A DNA stretch of 64,000 bases from Micromonospora sp. NBC_00421. Its GTDB lineage: Bacteria; Actinomycetota; Actinomycetes; Mycobacteriales; Micromonosporaceae. The notes below the pieces were generated by a model. That model did no database searches and had not been told where the DNA came from. It saw nothing but the letters and a program-made list of their open reading frames with translations. Location of the stretch: assembly GCF_036017915.1 (NCBI RefSeq), contig NZ_CP107929.1, positions 4,034,001 to 4,098,000 of the forward strand, given 5' to 3'. The position numbers and the translations under genes were made by a program. Shown piece by piece: positions 16,231 through 25,500 of the stretch (positions are counted from its first letter, which is position 1; every line of letters starts with the position of its first letter).

Positions 16231-16494
16231 TCACGATTCCTCCCGGGCGGCGAACCGGACCAGGGCGACCGAGCCGACGAAACCGAGCAGGGAGAGCACC
16301 ACGAGCACCGGCAGCGTGGTGGCGTGCCGGTTCACCGCCGCCTCCGCGCCGACCGCGCCGAGCATGGTGGCGAGCAGCAGATCGGCGGCGATGACCCGGT
16401 CCAGCAGCGACGGGCCCCGGTAGATCCGGGCCAGCGCCAGCAGCGCGGTGGTCGACAACAGCACGGTCAGGACGACGGCGAGGACGACGATCAC
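16231..16494 (-). CDS. mrpF: Na+/H+ antiporter subunit F (MrpF/MnhF/PhaF)
   Basis: An 87-residue, three-helix subunit of the Mrp antiporter. ARIYRGPSLLDRVIAADLL is the conserved family segment. The GTG start overlaps the stop of mrpE by 4 bp (GTGA), indicating translational coupling; longer upstream readings would overlap mrpE in another frame and are not needed. Confidence 0.92.
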   Translation of the reverse strand: MIVVLAVVLTVLLSTTALLALARIYRGPSLLDRVIAADLLLATMLGAVGAEAAVNRHATTLPVLVVLSLLGFVGSVALVRFAAREES

Positions 16495-17057
16495 GGTGCC
16501 TCCGTGGGTTCGGTGGTGAGCTGCCGCAACTCGGCGTTCGAGCCGACGGCCCGGACGATGCGTTCCTCGACGGCGAGGATCCGGTCCCGGCTGCCGGTCA
16601 GGTCGGCCGGCGAACGCACGTCGAGCACGTGCACGTAGAGCACGCCGGCGTCCCGGTCCACCTCGACGATCAGGGTGCCCGGCACCAGGGAGAGCAGCTC
16701 GGCGGTGAGCGCCAGGTTCAGGTCGGTGCGGATCCGCAGCGGCACCCCGATGATCGCGCCGCGCGGGCGGAAACCGGGGCGCACGGCGATGGCGGCGACG
16801 TGGATGCTGGCGCTGACCAGTTCGACCACGAAGGTGCCGGCGAGCACCAGCAGCGCCCGGGGCCGCAACCGGCCGCCGAAGGAGACCGGCGGGAGCGGGA
16901 AGAACAGCAGCACCGCGCCGCCGACAAGCACGCCGGTGAGGAGGTTGGCCGGGGAGAAGTGCCCCCACAGCAGGTTCCAGATGACGACCAACCAGCCGAG
17001 GGCGATGAGCTGGTCCCGGCGGCGTCCGGTACGCCGCGGTGCCGACGCGCCGGTCAC
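16491..17057 (-). CDS. mrpE: Na+/H+ antiporter subunit E (MrpE/MnhE/PhaE)
   Basis: A 188-residue subunit. The hydrophobic core LIALGWLVVIWNLLWG and the LVPGTLIVEVDRDAGVLYVHVLDV segment identify MrpE. A basic N-terminus (TGASAPRRTGRRRD) precedes the first helix. The GTG start overlaps the mrpD stop by 4 bp and its stop overlaps the mrpF start by 4 bp. Confidence 0.92.
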   Translation of the reverse strand: MTGASAPRRTGRRRDQLIALGWLVVIWNLLWGHFSPANLLTGVLVGGAVLLFFPLPPVSFGGRLRPRALLVLAGTFVVELVSASIHVAAIAVRPGFRPRGAIIGVPLRIRTDLNLALTAELLSLVPGTLIVEVDRDAGVLYVHVLDVRSPADLTGSRDRILAVEERIVRAVGSNAELRQLTTEPTEAP

Positions 17058-18559
17058 GGCGACCCGCCGGGCAGGACGGCCCGCACGTACGGGGTGCGTA
17101 GCCGCAGGTCGGTGGCGGCGTCGGCGGTGACCCGGAACAGCGGGCCGGCGGCGACGGTGAGGGCCAGCCCCAGCACCACCAGGGCGGTGGTGGCCCCGAC
17201 CATCAGCCGGGGCAACCGGGACACCGGGTCGGCGGTGGCCAGCTGTGGGGCCCGCCAGAACGCGATGTTCCACACCCGGGACGTGGCGTAGAGGGTGAGC
17301 AGGCTGGTCACCGTTCCGGCGACGACAAGCACCCAGGGCAGCGGGCCGCCGTGTGCCACCCCGGCCTGGAGCAGGCCGACCTTGCCGAGGAAACCGGAGA
17401 ACGGCGGGATGCCGGCCAGGTTCATCGCGGGGACGAAGAAGAGCACCGCCAGCAGCGGGGCGACCCGGGCCAACCCGCCGAGCCGACGCAGGTCGGTGCT
17501 GCCGGCCCGCTCCTCGACCAGGCCGGCGACCAGGAACAGCGTGGTCTGGATGGTGATGTGGTGCACCACGTAGAAGATCGCGCCGGAGAGCGCGGCGGTG
17601 GTGCTCAGCGCCACCCCGAAGATCATGTAGCCGATGTGGCTGACCAGGGTGAACGAGAAGAGCCGCTTCAGATCCGACTGGGCCACCGCGCCGAGCACGC
17701 CGATCACCATGGTCAACCCGGCCCCCACCATCAGCAGGTTGGCCACCTCGGTGCCGGGGAAGAGCAGGGTCTGGGTCCGGATGACCGCATAGACGCCGAC
17801 CTTGGTGAGCAGGCCGGCGAAGACGGCGGTGACCGGGGCCGGCGCGGTCGGGTAGCTGTCCGGCAGCCAGGCGGAGAGCGGGAAGAGCGCCGCCTTGATG
17901 CCGAAGGCGAGCAGCAGCATCAACTGCAACGCCAGCCGTACGCCGTCGGGCAGCGCGTCGAGCCGGCCGGCGAGCTGCGCCAGGTTGAGGGTGCCGGTGG
18001 CCGCGTACACCAGTCCCACCGCGGCCAGGAAGATCATCGAGGAGAGGATGCTGACCACCACGTACGTCGAGCCGGTGCGGAGCCGGGCCTCGGTGCCGCC
18101 CAGGGTGATCAGCACGAAGCTCGCCGCGAGCAGGATCTCGAAGCCGACGAAGAGGTTGAACAGGTCACCGGCGAGGAACGCGTTGCAGATCCCAGCCGTC
18201 AGCACCAGGTACGTCGGGTGGAAGATGCTCACCGGCGCGGACTCGCTGGTCTCCGCGCGCCCCTGGCCGACCGAGTAGAGCAGCACGCAGAGCGTGACCG
18301 CCGAGGAGACCACCAGCATCAGCGCGGCGAGCTGGTCGGCGACCAGCACGATGCCGACAGGTGCGTGCCAGCCGCCCACCTCGACCACCACCGGCCCATG
18401 CCGGTACGCCCGCACCAGCAGCAGCACCGCGACGACCAGGTTGGTGCCGAGCGCGACCACACTGATGGCCCGCTGCACCCGGGGGCGGTTCACCAGGATC
18501 AGGGTGAGCGCCGCGCCGAGCAGCGGCACCACCACCGGCAGCGGGAGGAGGCGGGTCAT
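17054..18559 (-). CDS. mrpD: Na+/H+ antiporter subunit D (MrpD/MnhD/PhaD)
   Basis: A 501-residue polytopic subunit related to complex I NuoL/M/N, one of the two proton/sodium channel-forming subunits. KAALFPLSAWLPDSYPTAPAPVTAVFAGLLTKVG contains the conserved lysines of the proton path, and AQSDLKRLFSFTLVSHIGYM is also family-typical. Length matches other MrpD proteins. The ATG overlaps the mrpC stop by 4 bp, and the 3' end overlaps mrpE. Confidence 0.95.
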   Translation of the reverse strand: MTRLLPLPVVVPLLGAALTLILVNRPRVQRAISVVALGTNLVVAVLLLVRAYRHGPVVVEVGGWHAPVGIVLVADQLAALMLVVSSAVTLCVLLYSVGQGRAETSESAPVSIFHPTYLVLTAGICNAFLAGDLFNLFVGFEILLAASFVLITLGGTEARLRTGSTYVVVSILSSMIFLAAVGLVYAATGTLNLAQLAGRLDALPDGVRLALQLMLLLAFGIKAALFPLSAWLPDSYPTAPAPVTAVFAGLLTKVGVYAVIRTQTLLFPGTEVANLLMVGAGLTMVIGVLGAVAQSDLKRLFSFTLVSHIGYMIFGVALSTTAALSGAIFYVVHHITIQTTLFLVAGLVEERAGSTDLRRLGGLARVAPLLAVLFFVPAMNLAGIPPFSGFLGKVGLLQAGVAHGGPLPWVLVVAGTVTSLLTLYATSRVWNIAFWRAPQLATADPVSRLPRLMVGATTALVVLGLALTVAAGPLFRVTADAATDLRLRTPYVRAVLPGGSP

Positions 18560-19035
18560 CGCGTACCGCCCGACCGGCGTGGTCGTCGGGTCGGCTGCGG
18601 GTCGACCTGCTCCGGGTCGTCACCGGGCCCCTCACCACCGAGGTCGGCGTTGGCCACCTCGTTGCGGGCGGCGAGCGCGACGATCTGCTGGTCCTCCACG
18701 TCGTCCTGCACCTCGTCGTTGCCGCTGAGATACCAGCTGCGGTACGCCACGGCGGCGAGGAAGGCGGTCAGCCCGAAGGTGATCACGATGGCGGTGAGCA
18801 CCATCGCCTGCGGCAGCGGGTCGCTCATCTCGTCCTCCGGGCCGGCGCCGACCACAGGTGCCCCACCGGAGCGGCCACCGACCAGGATGAGCAGGTTCAC
18901 CCCGTTGCCGAACACGATCACGCCGAGCAGGATCCGGGTGAGGCTGCGTTCCAGCAGCAGGATCACCCCGGTGGCGGTGAGCACGCCCACGGCGATCACC
19001 AGCACCAGCGTGGGTCCCGCCCCACCGTCCCTCAC
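18556..19035 (-). CDS. mrpC: Na+/H+ antiporter subunit C (MrpC/MnhC/PhaC) with extended C-terminus
   Basis: A 159-residue NuoK-like subunit with three membrane helices (residues about 8-110), recognisable from LLERSLTRILLGVIVFGNGVNLLI and DPLPQAMVLTAIVITFG. MrpC is usually about 110-115 residues. Here about 45 extra, strongly acidic then basic residues (EVQDDVEDQQIV ... RRPRRSGGTR) extend into the cytoplasm. The GTG start overlaps the mrpA stop by 4 bp. Confidence 0.93.
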   Translation of the reverse strand: MRDGGAGPTLVLVIAVGVLTATGVILLLERSLTRILLGVIVFGNGVNLLILVGGRSGGAPVVGAGPEDEMSDPLPQAMVLTAIVITFGLTAFLAAVAYRSWYLSGNDEVQDDVEDQQIVALAARNEVANADLGGEGPGDDPEQVDPQPTRRPRRSGGTR

Positions 19036-21866
19036 CGCCGGTCCCCCTCGTGGTCGACGACGAGCCCCCGGTCGGACTTGCCGGCCGCCTCGACGTGCCT
19101 GTCGATCTCGGCACCGAGACTGCGCAGGATGTCCAGCATCAGCCCCACCACGATCAGGTAGACGCCGATGTCGAAGAAGAGCGAGGTGACCAGGTACGGC
19201 CCGCCGAGGCCGGGCAGCGGCAGGTCGACCTTGACGCTCTCCAGCACGGTCCCGGTGGTCAGCAGGGAGAGCAGGCCGCCACCGACGCAGATCGCCAGAC
19301 CGGCGCCGAGCACCGTGCCCGCTCCGACCGGGGCCGCCTCGGCCAACTCGTAGCGACCGCCGGCCAGGTAGCGCACGGCCAGCGCCAGGCTCGCCACCAG
19401 GCCACCGGCGAAGCCGCCGCCCGGCGCGTTGTGGCCGGAGAAGAGCAGGAACAGGGAAAAGAGCACGATGGTGTGGAACAGCAGCCGGGTCACCACCTCG
19501 AAGACGATGGATCGCCGTCGCTCGTGCAGGGTCGCCCCGCCGCGCAGCCAGACCGGCCGGTCGTCGCGGTGGCGCGAGGCGGGTTCGACCCGACGCGGAC
19601 GCGGCCCGGTGCGCGACCGCTCGAAGATCAGACTGGCCACCCCGGTGGCCGCCACCACCAGCACCGAGATCTCCCCCATGGTGTCCCAGGCGCGGATGTC
19701 CACCAGGGTCACGTTGACCACGTTGCGTCCGTAGCCCTCGGCGACGGCGAGCGCCGGGAAGGCGGTGGAGATGGGCACCGCGGTACGGGCCCCGGAGGCG
19801 ATCAGCGCCAGACCGGCAAGCACCACCCCGACGGCGAGGCCGAGCAGCCGACGGGCCCACCGGCTGCGGCGCAGCGGTCGGGCGGAGAAGCGCTCCGGCA
19901 GTCGCCGCAACACCAGGACGAAGACGGCGATGGTGGCGGTCTCCACCAGGAACTGGGTAAGCGCCAGGTCGGGCGCTCCGTAGAGCACGAACAGCATCGC
20001 CGTCCCGTAGCCGGTCACCCCGACCAGCAGCATCGCGGTCAGCCGCCGTCGGGCGTTGACCGCGAAGACCGCCGCGACCCCGATGACCACGCCGACCACC
20101 AGTTGCAGCGGGCTGTCCCAGACCGCGATCCGGGTGCGCCACGGGCTCGTGCTGACCAGGGCGGTGCCCGGCACCAGCACCAGGGCCAGCAGCACGGTGC
20201 CGAGATACAGCGGCAGTGAGCCGCGCTGGGTCGCTCCGGTGACCTCGATGGCCAGCCGGTCGAACCGGTGGGTGATCCACTCGTACCCCTGGTTGCCGTT
20301 GAACGGCAGCCGCCACCGGGCCAGCGTCGGGGCGAGCGGGCCGCGCACCGCGTGCAGCAGGAACCCGCCGGCCAGCGCCAGCGCGGACAGGCCGAGGGCG
20401 GGGGTGAGGCCGTGCCAGAGGGCGAGCGTCTCGTCCGGCGGGCCGAAGAGTTCCGCGTACGGGCCGAGCAGGCCATCCAGCACGGCGGCGGCGGGGCCGG
20501 CGACCAGCCCGGCCAGCGCGAGCAGGGTCGGCGGGGCGAGCATCGGCAGCGGGATCGGCTCCGGCTCGGTGGCCGCGACGCCGGGGCGGGTGGCGAAGGC
20601 ACCCCAGAGGAAGCGGATGCTGTAGGCGACGGTGAGCACGGTGCCCAGGACCAGCCCGGCCAGCACCACGGGCCGGTCGACCGTGGCCGCGAAGATCGCC
20701 TCCTTGGCGACGAAGCCGAGCAGCGGCGGCACGCCCGCCATCGAGGCGGCGGCGAGCGTGGCGACCGCTGCCAGCACCGGCGCCCGACGGCCGAGGCCGG
20801 AGAGTTCCCGCAGGTCGCGGGTGCCGACGTCGTGGTCGATGATGCCGATCACCAGGAACAGCGCCGCCTTGAACAGGGCGTGGGCGAGCAGCATCGCCAC
20901 CCCGGCGAGCGCGGCGTCCGCGCTGCCCGTGCCGATCGTCACGGTCAGCAGGCCGAGCTGGCTGACCGTGCCGTAGGCCAGCAGGAGTTTCAGGTCGCAC
21001 TGACGCAGCGCCGCCCAGCCGCCGACGAGCATGGTGACCAGGCCGAGGGTGAGCAGCACAGGACGCCACGGGCCGGCGTCGGCGAGCACCGGGGCGAGCA
21101 GGCCGATCAGGTAGACGCCCGCCTTGACCATCGCCGCCGCGTGCAGATAGGCGCTGACCGGGGTGGGCGCGGCCATCGCCACCGGCAACCACCCGTTGAA
21201 CGGCACGATCGCCGACTTGGCAAGCGCGCCGGTCAGGATCAGCAGCACCGCGGCGACAAGCGTCCCGCCGGCGGGCAGCGGGGCGTCGGCGATCTCCGAC
21301 CAGCGGTAGGTGCCGGCGTGTCCGCCGAGGATCAGGAAGCCGAGCAGCATGGCCAGCCCGCCCAGGGTGGTGACGGTAAGTGCCTGGGCCGCCGCCCAGC
21401 GGCTGGAGCGCCGTTCGGTGCTGTGCCCGATGAGCAGGTAGGAGAAGACGGTGGTGAGTTCCCAGAAGACGTAGAGCAGCAGCAGGTCGTCGGCGAGGAC
21501 CAGGCCGAGCATCGCCCCGGCGAACGCGACAAGCACGGCGACGAACCGGGGCAGGCCCACCGAGCCGGCCGCGAAGTACCTGCCGCAGTAGACCAGGACC
21601 AGCGCGCCGACCCCGCCGACCAGCAGGGTCATCAGCCAGGACAGCGTCGTCATCCGCAACGCCACGTCGAGGTCCAGCTGACCGACCCAGGGGTACGTCT
21701 CGACGACCGCGCCGCCGTCGCGGACCGTCGGGGTGCGGGCCAGCGCCCAGCCGAACGCGGCGGCGGGCACCAGCGCGAGCGGGTAGCAGGCGCGTGGCCC
21801 CCACCGTCGGACCAGTAGCGGTGCGAGCAGCGCCGCCACCAGGTGGAGGAGCAGCAGTACGAGCAC
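19032..21866 (-). CDS. mrpA: Na+/H+ antiporter fused subunits A and B (MrpA-MrpB)
   Basis: A 944-residue fusion. Residues 1 to about 770 are MrpA, a NuoL-like subunit (LTTVFSYLLIGHSTERRSS; AKSAIVPFNGWLPVAMAAPTPVSAYLHAA; HDVGTRDLRELSGLGRR). The last 150 or so residues are MrpB (FHTIVLFSLFLLFSGHNAPGGGF). The fusion explains why no separate mrpB gene is present. GTG at 21866 is chosen because GGGAGG lies 5 nt upstream and the first transmembrane helix follows immediately; an upstream ATG would add an unusual hydrophilic leader. It is the first gene of the mrpA(B)CDEFG operon, whose genes overlap by 4 bp at each of the first four junctions. Confidence 0.95.
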   Translation of the reverse strand: MLVLLLLHLVAALLAPLLVRRWGPRACYPLALVPAAAFGWALARTPTVRDGGAVVETYPWVGQLDLDVALRMTTLSWLMTLLVGGVGALVLVYCGRYFAAGSVGLPRFVAVLVAFAGAMLGLVLADDLLLLYVFWELTTVFSYLLIGHSTERRSSRWAAAQALTVTTLGGLAMLLGFLILGGHAGTYRWSEIADAPLPAGGTLVAAVLLILTGALAKSAIVPFNGWLPVAMAAPTPVSAYLHAAAMVKAGVYLIGLLAPVLADAGPWRPVLLTLGLVTMLVGGWAALRQCDLKLLLAYGTVSQLGLLTVTIGTGSADAALAGVAMLLAHALFKAALFLVIGIIDHDVGTRDLRELSGLGRRAPVLAAVATLAAASMAGVPPLLGFVAKEAIFAATVDRPVVLAGLVLGTVLTVAYSIRFLWGAFATRPGVAATEPEPIPLPMLAPPTLLALAGLVAGPAAAVLDGLLGPYAELFGPPDETLALWHGLTPALGLSALALAGGFLLHAVRGPLAPTLARWRLPFNGNQGYEWITHRFDRLAIEVTGATQRGSLPLYLGTVLLALVLVPGTALVSTSPWRTRIAVWDSPLQLVVGVVIGVAAVFAVNARRRLTAMLLVGVTGYGTAMLFVLYGAPDLALTQFLVETATIAVFVLVLRRLPERFSARPLRRSRWARRLLGLAVGVVLAGLALIASGARTAVPISTAFPALAVAEGYGRNVVNVTLVDIRAWDTMGEISVLVVAATGVASLIFERSRTGPRPRRVEPASRHRDDRPVWLRGGATLHERRRSIVFEVVTRLLFHTIVLFSLFLLFSGHNAPGGGFAGGLVASLALAVRYLAGGRYELAEAAPVGAGTVLGAGLAICVGGGLLSLLTTGTVLESVKVDLPLPGLGGPYLVTSLFFDIGVYLIVVGLMLDILRSLGAEIDRHVEAAGKSDRGLVVDHEGDRR

Positions 21867-22017
21867 GCGTCCTCCCGTCGAACTGGCGGCGCGCGCCGGG
21901 CGAGTTGTCCCGGCCAGCACCGATCACACGCCAGTTCAGCCCGTTATGGGCGGTTTTCGGGAAATCGTGCCCGCTGTCGACGCAGATCAACGCGGGCGTC
22001 GACCACACATGACGTGC

Positions 22018-22395
22018 TCAGCCGGGCGAGGCGTCGCCACCGGAGAGCACGGGAGCCAGGTCCCGGCGGGGCTCGGCCAGCAGGTCGGGGCGGCCGAGCT
22101 GGCGGGCCACCTTGTCGACCACCCGCTGGGCGACGGCGAGTGAGCGCACCGGGAGCAACTTGCCGCGGCTCTCCCGGCGGAGCACGAAGTAGTGCACGGC
22201 GACCCGCACCTGCCCCCGGTCGGCGGCGCTGGACTGGGCGGTGGAGACGACCAGCTCCCGCAGGCTGTCGGCGAGGCGCTCGGCAAGCGCCAACTCCGGG
22301 CCGCGCAGACTGGTCCGCAGGGCGGCGAGGTGCCCGTCCACCTTGCGGATGAGCACGTCCGTGCCGGGCGTCGGGCCACGCTCCTCGACGAACAT
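22018..22395 (-). CDS. Hypothetical protein upstream of the mrp operon
   Basis: A 125-residue soluble protein I do not recognise. It is mostly helical by composition (LIRKVDGHLAALRTSLRG; LALAERLADSLRELVVS; RSLAVAQRVVDKVARQLG) with a short beta-like centre (RVAVHYFVLRR). There is no signal peptide, membrane helix or cysteine motif. The ATG is preceded by AAAGGA. It lies on the same strand as mrpA, 151 bp upstream of it, and could be a co-transcribed accessory or regulatory protein. It diverges from lhr across an AT-richer region with a perfect palindrome. Confidence 0.68.
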   Translation of the reverse strand: MFVEERGPTPGTDVLIRKVDGHLAALRTSLRGPELALAERLADSLRELVVSTAQSSAADRGQVRVAVHYFVLRRESRGKLLPVRSLAVAQRVVDKVARQLGRPDLLAEPRRDLAPVLSGGDASPG

Positions 22396-22461
22396 CCGAT
22401 TCCTTTCCCCGTTGCCACGTTTCCGGTGAAGTTACTTTATGTCGTTACTCACAAGCAAGCA

Positions 22462-22478
22462 GTTAAGTAAGACTTAAC
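22462..22478. promoter_or_regulatory. Perfect inverted repeat in the divergent region before lhr
   Basis: GTTAAGT-AAG-ACTTAAC has perfect 7-bp arms and a 3-nt spacer. The 177-bp region (22396-22572) between the 125-residue gene and lhr is among the most AT-rich in the window, and a second repeated word GTTAC occurs at about 22434 and 22444. This is a plausible operator for one or both divergent genes. Confidence 0.5.
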
Positions 22479-22572
22479 GCACTAAACGCATATTCCGCCT
22501 TTAGCTTCCAGCTGTCCGACAGAACGCCATCCGTTCCCACGGAATGTCGCCCCGTCGGGGCAGGATGGGTGC

Positions 22573-25500
22573 GTGACGGGGAAGCGGGGCACGGCAGACC
22601 AGACGCCAGCGGGGGCGGCAGTGCCCGCCGGCTTCGGGCCGGCCACCCGGGAATGGTTCACCGCCGCCTTCGCCACGCCCACCCCCGCCCAGCTCGGCGC
22701 CTGGCATTCGGTGGCTGCCGGCCGCAATGCCCTGGTCGTGGCCCCGACCGGCTCGGGCAAGACCCTCGCCGCGTTCCTCTGGTCGCTCGACCGGCTGGCC
22801 GACGCCCCACCTCCGGTCGACGCCCGGCAGCGCTGCCGGGTGCTCTACGTCAGCCCGCTCAAGGCGCTCGCGGTCGACGTCGAGCGCAATCTCCGCGCCC
22901 CGCTCGCCGGCATCCGGCAGGCGGCCACCCGGCTCGGCGTGACCCCACCGGACATCACCGTCGGGATGCGCACCGGCGACACCCCCGCCGACGAACGCCG
23001 GGCCTTCGCCCGTACCCCGCCGGACATCCTCATCACCACCCCCGAGTCGTTGTTCCTGCTGCTCACCTCGGCGGCCCGGGATTCGCTGCGCGGGGTCGAG
23101 ACGGTCATCGTCGACGAGGTGCACGCGGTCGCCGGCACCAAGCGTGGCGCCCACCTGATGCTCTCCCTGGAACGCCTCGACGCGCTGCTGGCCCGGCCCG
23201 CCCAACGGATCGGCCTGTCCGCCACGGTCCGGCCGATCGACGCCTGCGCCCGGTTCCTCGGCGGTGCCCGCCCGGTCGACGTGGTGCAGCCGGCCATGCC
23301 CAAGACGATCGAGGTGAGCGTCCAGGTCCCGGTGGAGGACATGACCCGGCTCGACGAGACCGAGCAACCCCCGCCGGACGACCTGGGCGGTCCCGGTCCG
23401 CGCCGGGCCTCGATCTGGCCCGCGGTGGAGGAACGGGTCTTCGGGCTGATCCGGGCGCACCGCTCGACGATCGTCTTCACCAACTCCCGACGCAGCGCCG
23501 AGCGGCTCTGCGCCCGGCTCAACGAGCTGGCCACCGAGGAGGTGCCCGCCGCCGACGCCGGGCCGCCGGCCGAGGTGATGGCCCAGTCGGGTGCGGCGGC
23601 CGGCGCGGATGCGGTGATCGCCCGCGCCCACCACGGCAGCGTCTCGCGGGAGGAACGCAAACAGATCGAGGAGGCACTCAAGTCCGGCCGGCTGCCCGCC
23701 GTGGTGGCCACCTCCAGCCTGGAGCTCGGCATCGACATGGGGGCGGTCGACCTGGTGGTGCAGATCGAGGCCCCCCCGAGCGTCGCGGCGGGTCTGCAAC
23801 GGGTCGGCCGGGCCGGGCACCAGGTGGGCGCGGTGTCCCGGGGGGTGGTCTTTCCCAAGCACCGGGGCGACCTGCTCTCCTGCACCGTGGTCGCGGAGCG
23901 GATGACGGCCGGTGCCATCGAGGAGCTGCACTATCCGCGCAACCCGCTCGACGTGCTCGCCCAGCAGGTCGTCGCCATGGTCGCCCTCGAACCGTGGTCG
24001 CTCGGCGACCTGGCGGTGCTGGTCCGCCGGGCCGCACCCTTCGCCGAGCTGCCCGACTCGGCGTTGCACGCCGTGCTCGACATGCTCTCCGGCCGCTACC
24101 CGTCGACCGCCTTCGCCGAGCTGCGTCCCCGGCTGGTCTGGGACCGGGCCACCGACGTGCTGACCGGCCGGCCGGGTGCCCAGCGCCTCGCCGTCACCAG
24201 CGGTGGCACCATCCCCGACCGGGGATTGTTCGGGGTCTTCCTGGCCGGGGCCGAGCGCGCCGCCCGGGTCGGCGAGCTCGACGAGGAGATGGTCTACGAG
24301 TCCCGGGTCGGCGACGTCTTCCTGCTCGGCTCGTCGTCCTGGCGGATCGAGGAGATCACCCCCGACCGGGTGCTGGTCTCCCCCGCTCCCGGCCAGGCGG
24401 CCCGGATGCCGTTCTGGAAGGGCGACCAGCTGGGCCGTCCGGTCGAGCTGGGGCGGGCCATCGGTGCCCGGGTCCGGGCGTTGCTGCGCCTCGACGACGA
24501 CGCCGCCCTGACCGCGCTGCGCGCCGGCGGTCTGGACGACTGGGCGGCCGGCAACCTGATGGCGTACCTGCGGGAGCAGCAGGCCGCCACCCGCTCGCTG
24601 CCCGACGACCGGACGGTGCTGGTCGAGCGGTTCCGCGACGAGCTGGGTGACTGGCGGCTCGCCGTGCACAGTGTGCTCGGGGCCCGGGTCAACGGGCCGT
24701 GGGCGTTGGCCATCGGCCGCCGGCTGGCCGAACGCTACGGGGTGGACGCCCAGGTCATGCCCTCCGACGACGGCATCGTGGTGCGGCTGCCGGACACCGC
24801 CGAGGAACCGCCCGGCGCCGAGCTGGTGGTCTTCGAGCCCGACGAGATCGCCCAGCTGGTCGAGGAGTCGGTGGGCACCTCGGCGCTCTTCGCCGCCCGG
24901 TTCCGCGAGTGCGCCGCCCGGTCGCTGCTGCTGCCCCGGCGTGACCCGCGCCGCCGGCAGCCACTGTGGCAGCAGCGCCAACGCGCCGCCCAACTGCTCG
25001 ACGTGGCCCGCGAGTACGCCGACTTCCCGGTCACCCTGGAGGCCGCCCGGGAGTGCCTGCAGGACGTCTTCGACCAGCCCGCCCTGACCGGGTTGATGCG
25101 CGACCTGGCCAGCCGGAAGGTCCGCCTGGTCGAGGTGGCGAGCGAACGCCCCTCGCCGTTCGCCAGGTCGCTGCTCTTCGGCTATGTCGGGGCGTTCCTC
25201 TACGAGGGGGACGCCCCGTTGGCCGAGCGCCGGGCCGCCGCGCTGGCGCTGGACCCGACCCTGCTCGGGGAGTTGCTCGGCCGGGTGGACCTCCGCGAGC
25301 TGCTCGACCCGGCGGTGCTCGCCGAGACCGAACGGCAGCTGCGCTGGCGCACCGACCAGCGTCGTCCCCGCGACGCCGAGGACGTGGTCGAGCTGCTCCG
25401 GGTCGTCGGCGACCTGACCGAGGCGGAGCTGGCCGAGCGGGGCGTACCGGTGCAGTGGCCGGCGGAGCTGGCGGCGGCCCGGCGGGCGCTGCGGGTCCGG

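Noticed and set aside
18556..22008. A single 1150-codon minus-strand frame covering mrpC and all of mrpA
   Set aside because: Only its last part encodes MrpC. The rest is out of frame with MrpA, which is complete in another frame and ends exactly where mrpC begins with a 4-bp overlap.
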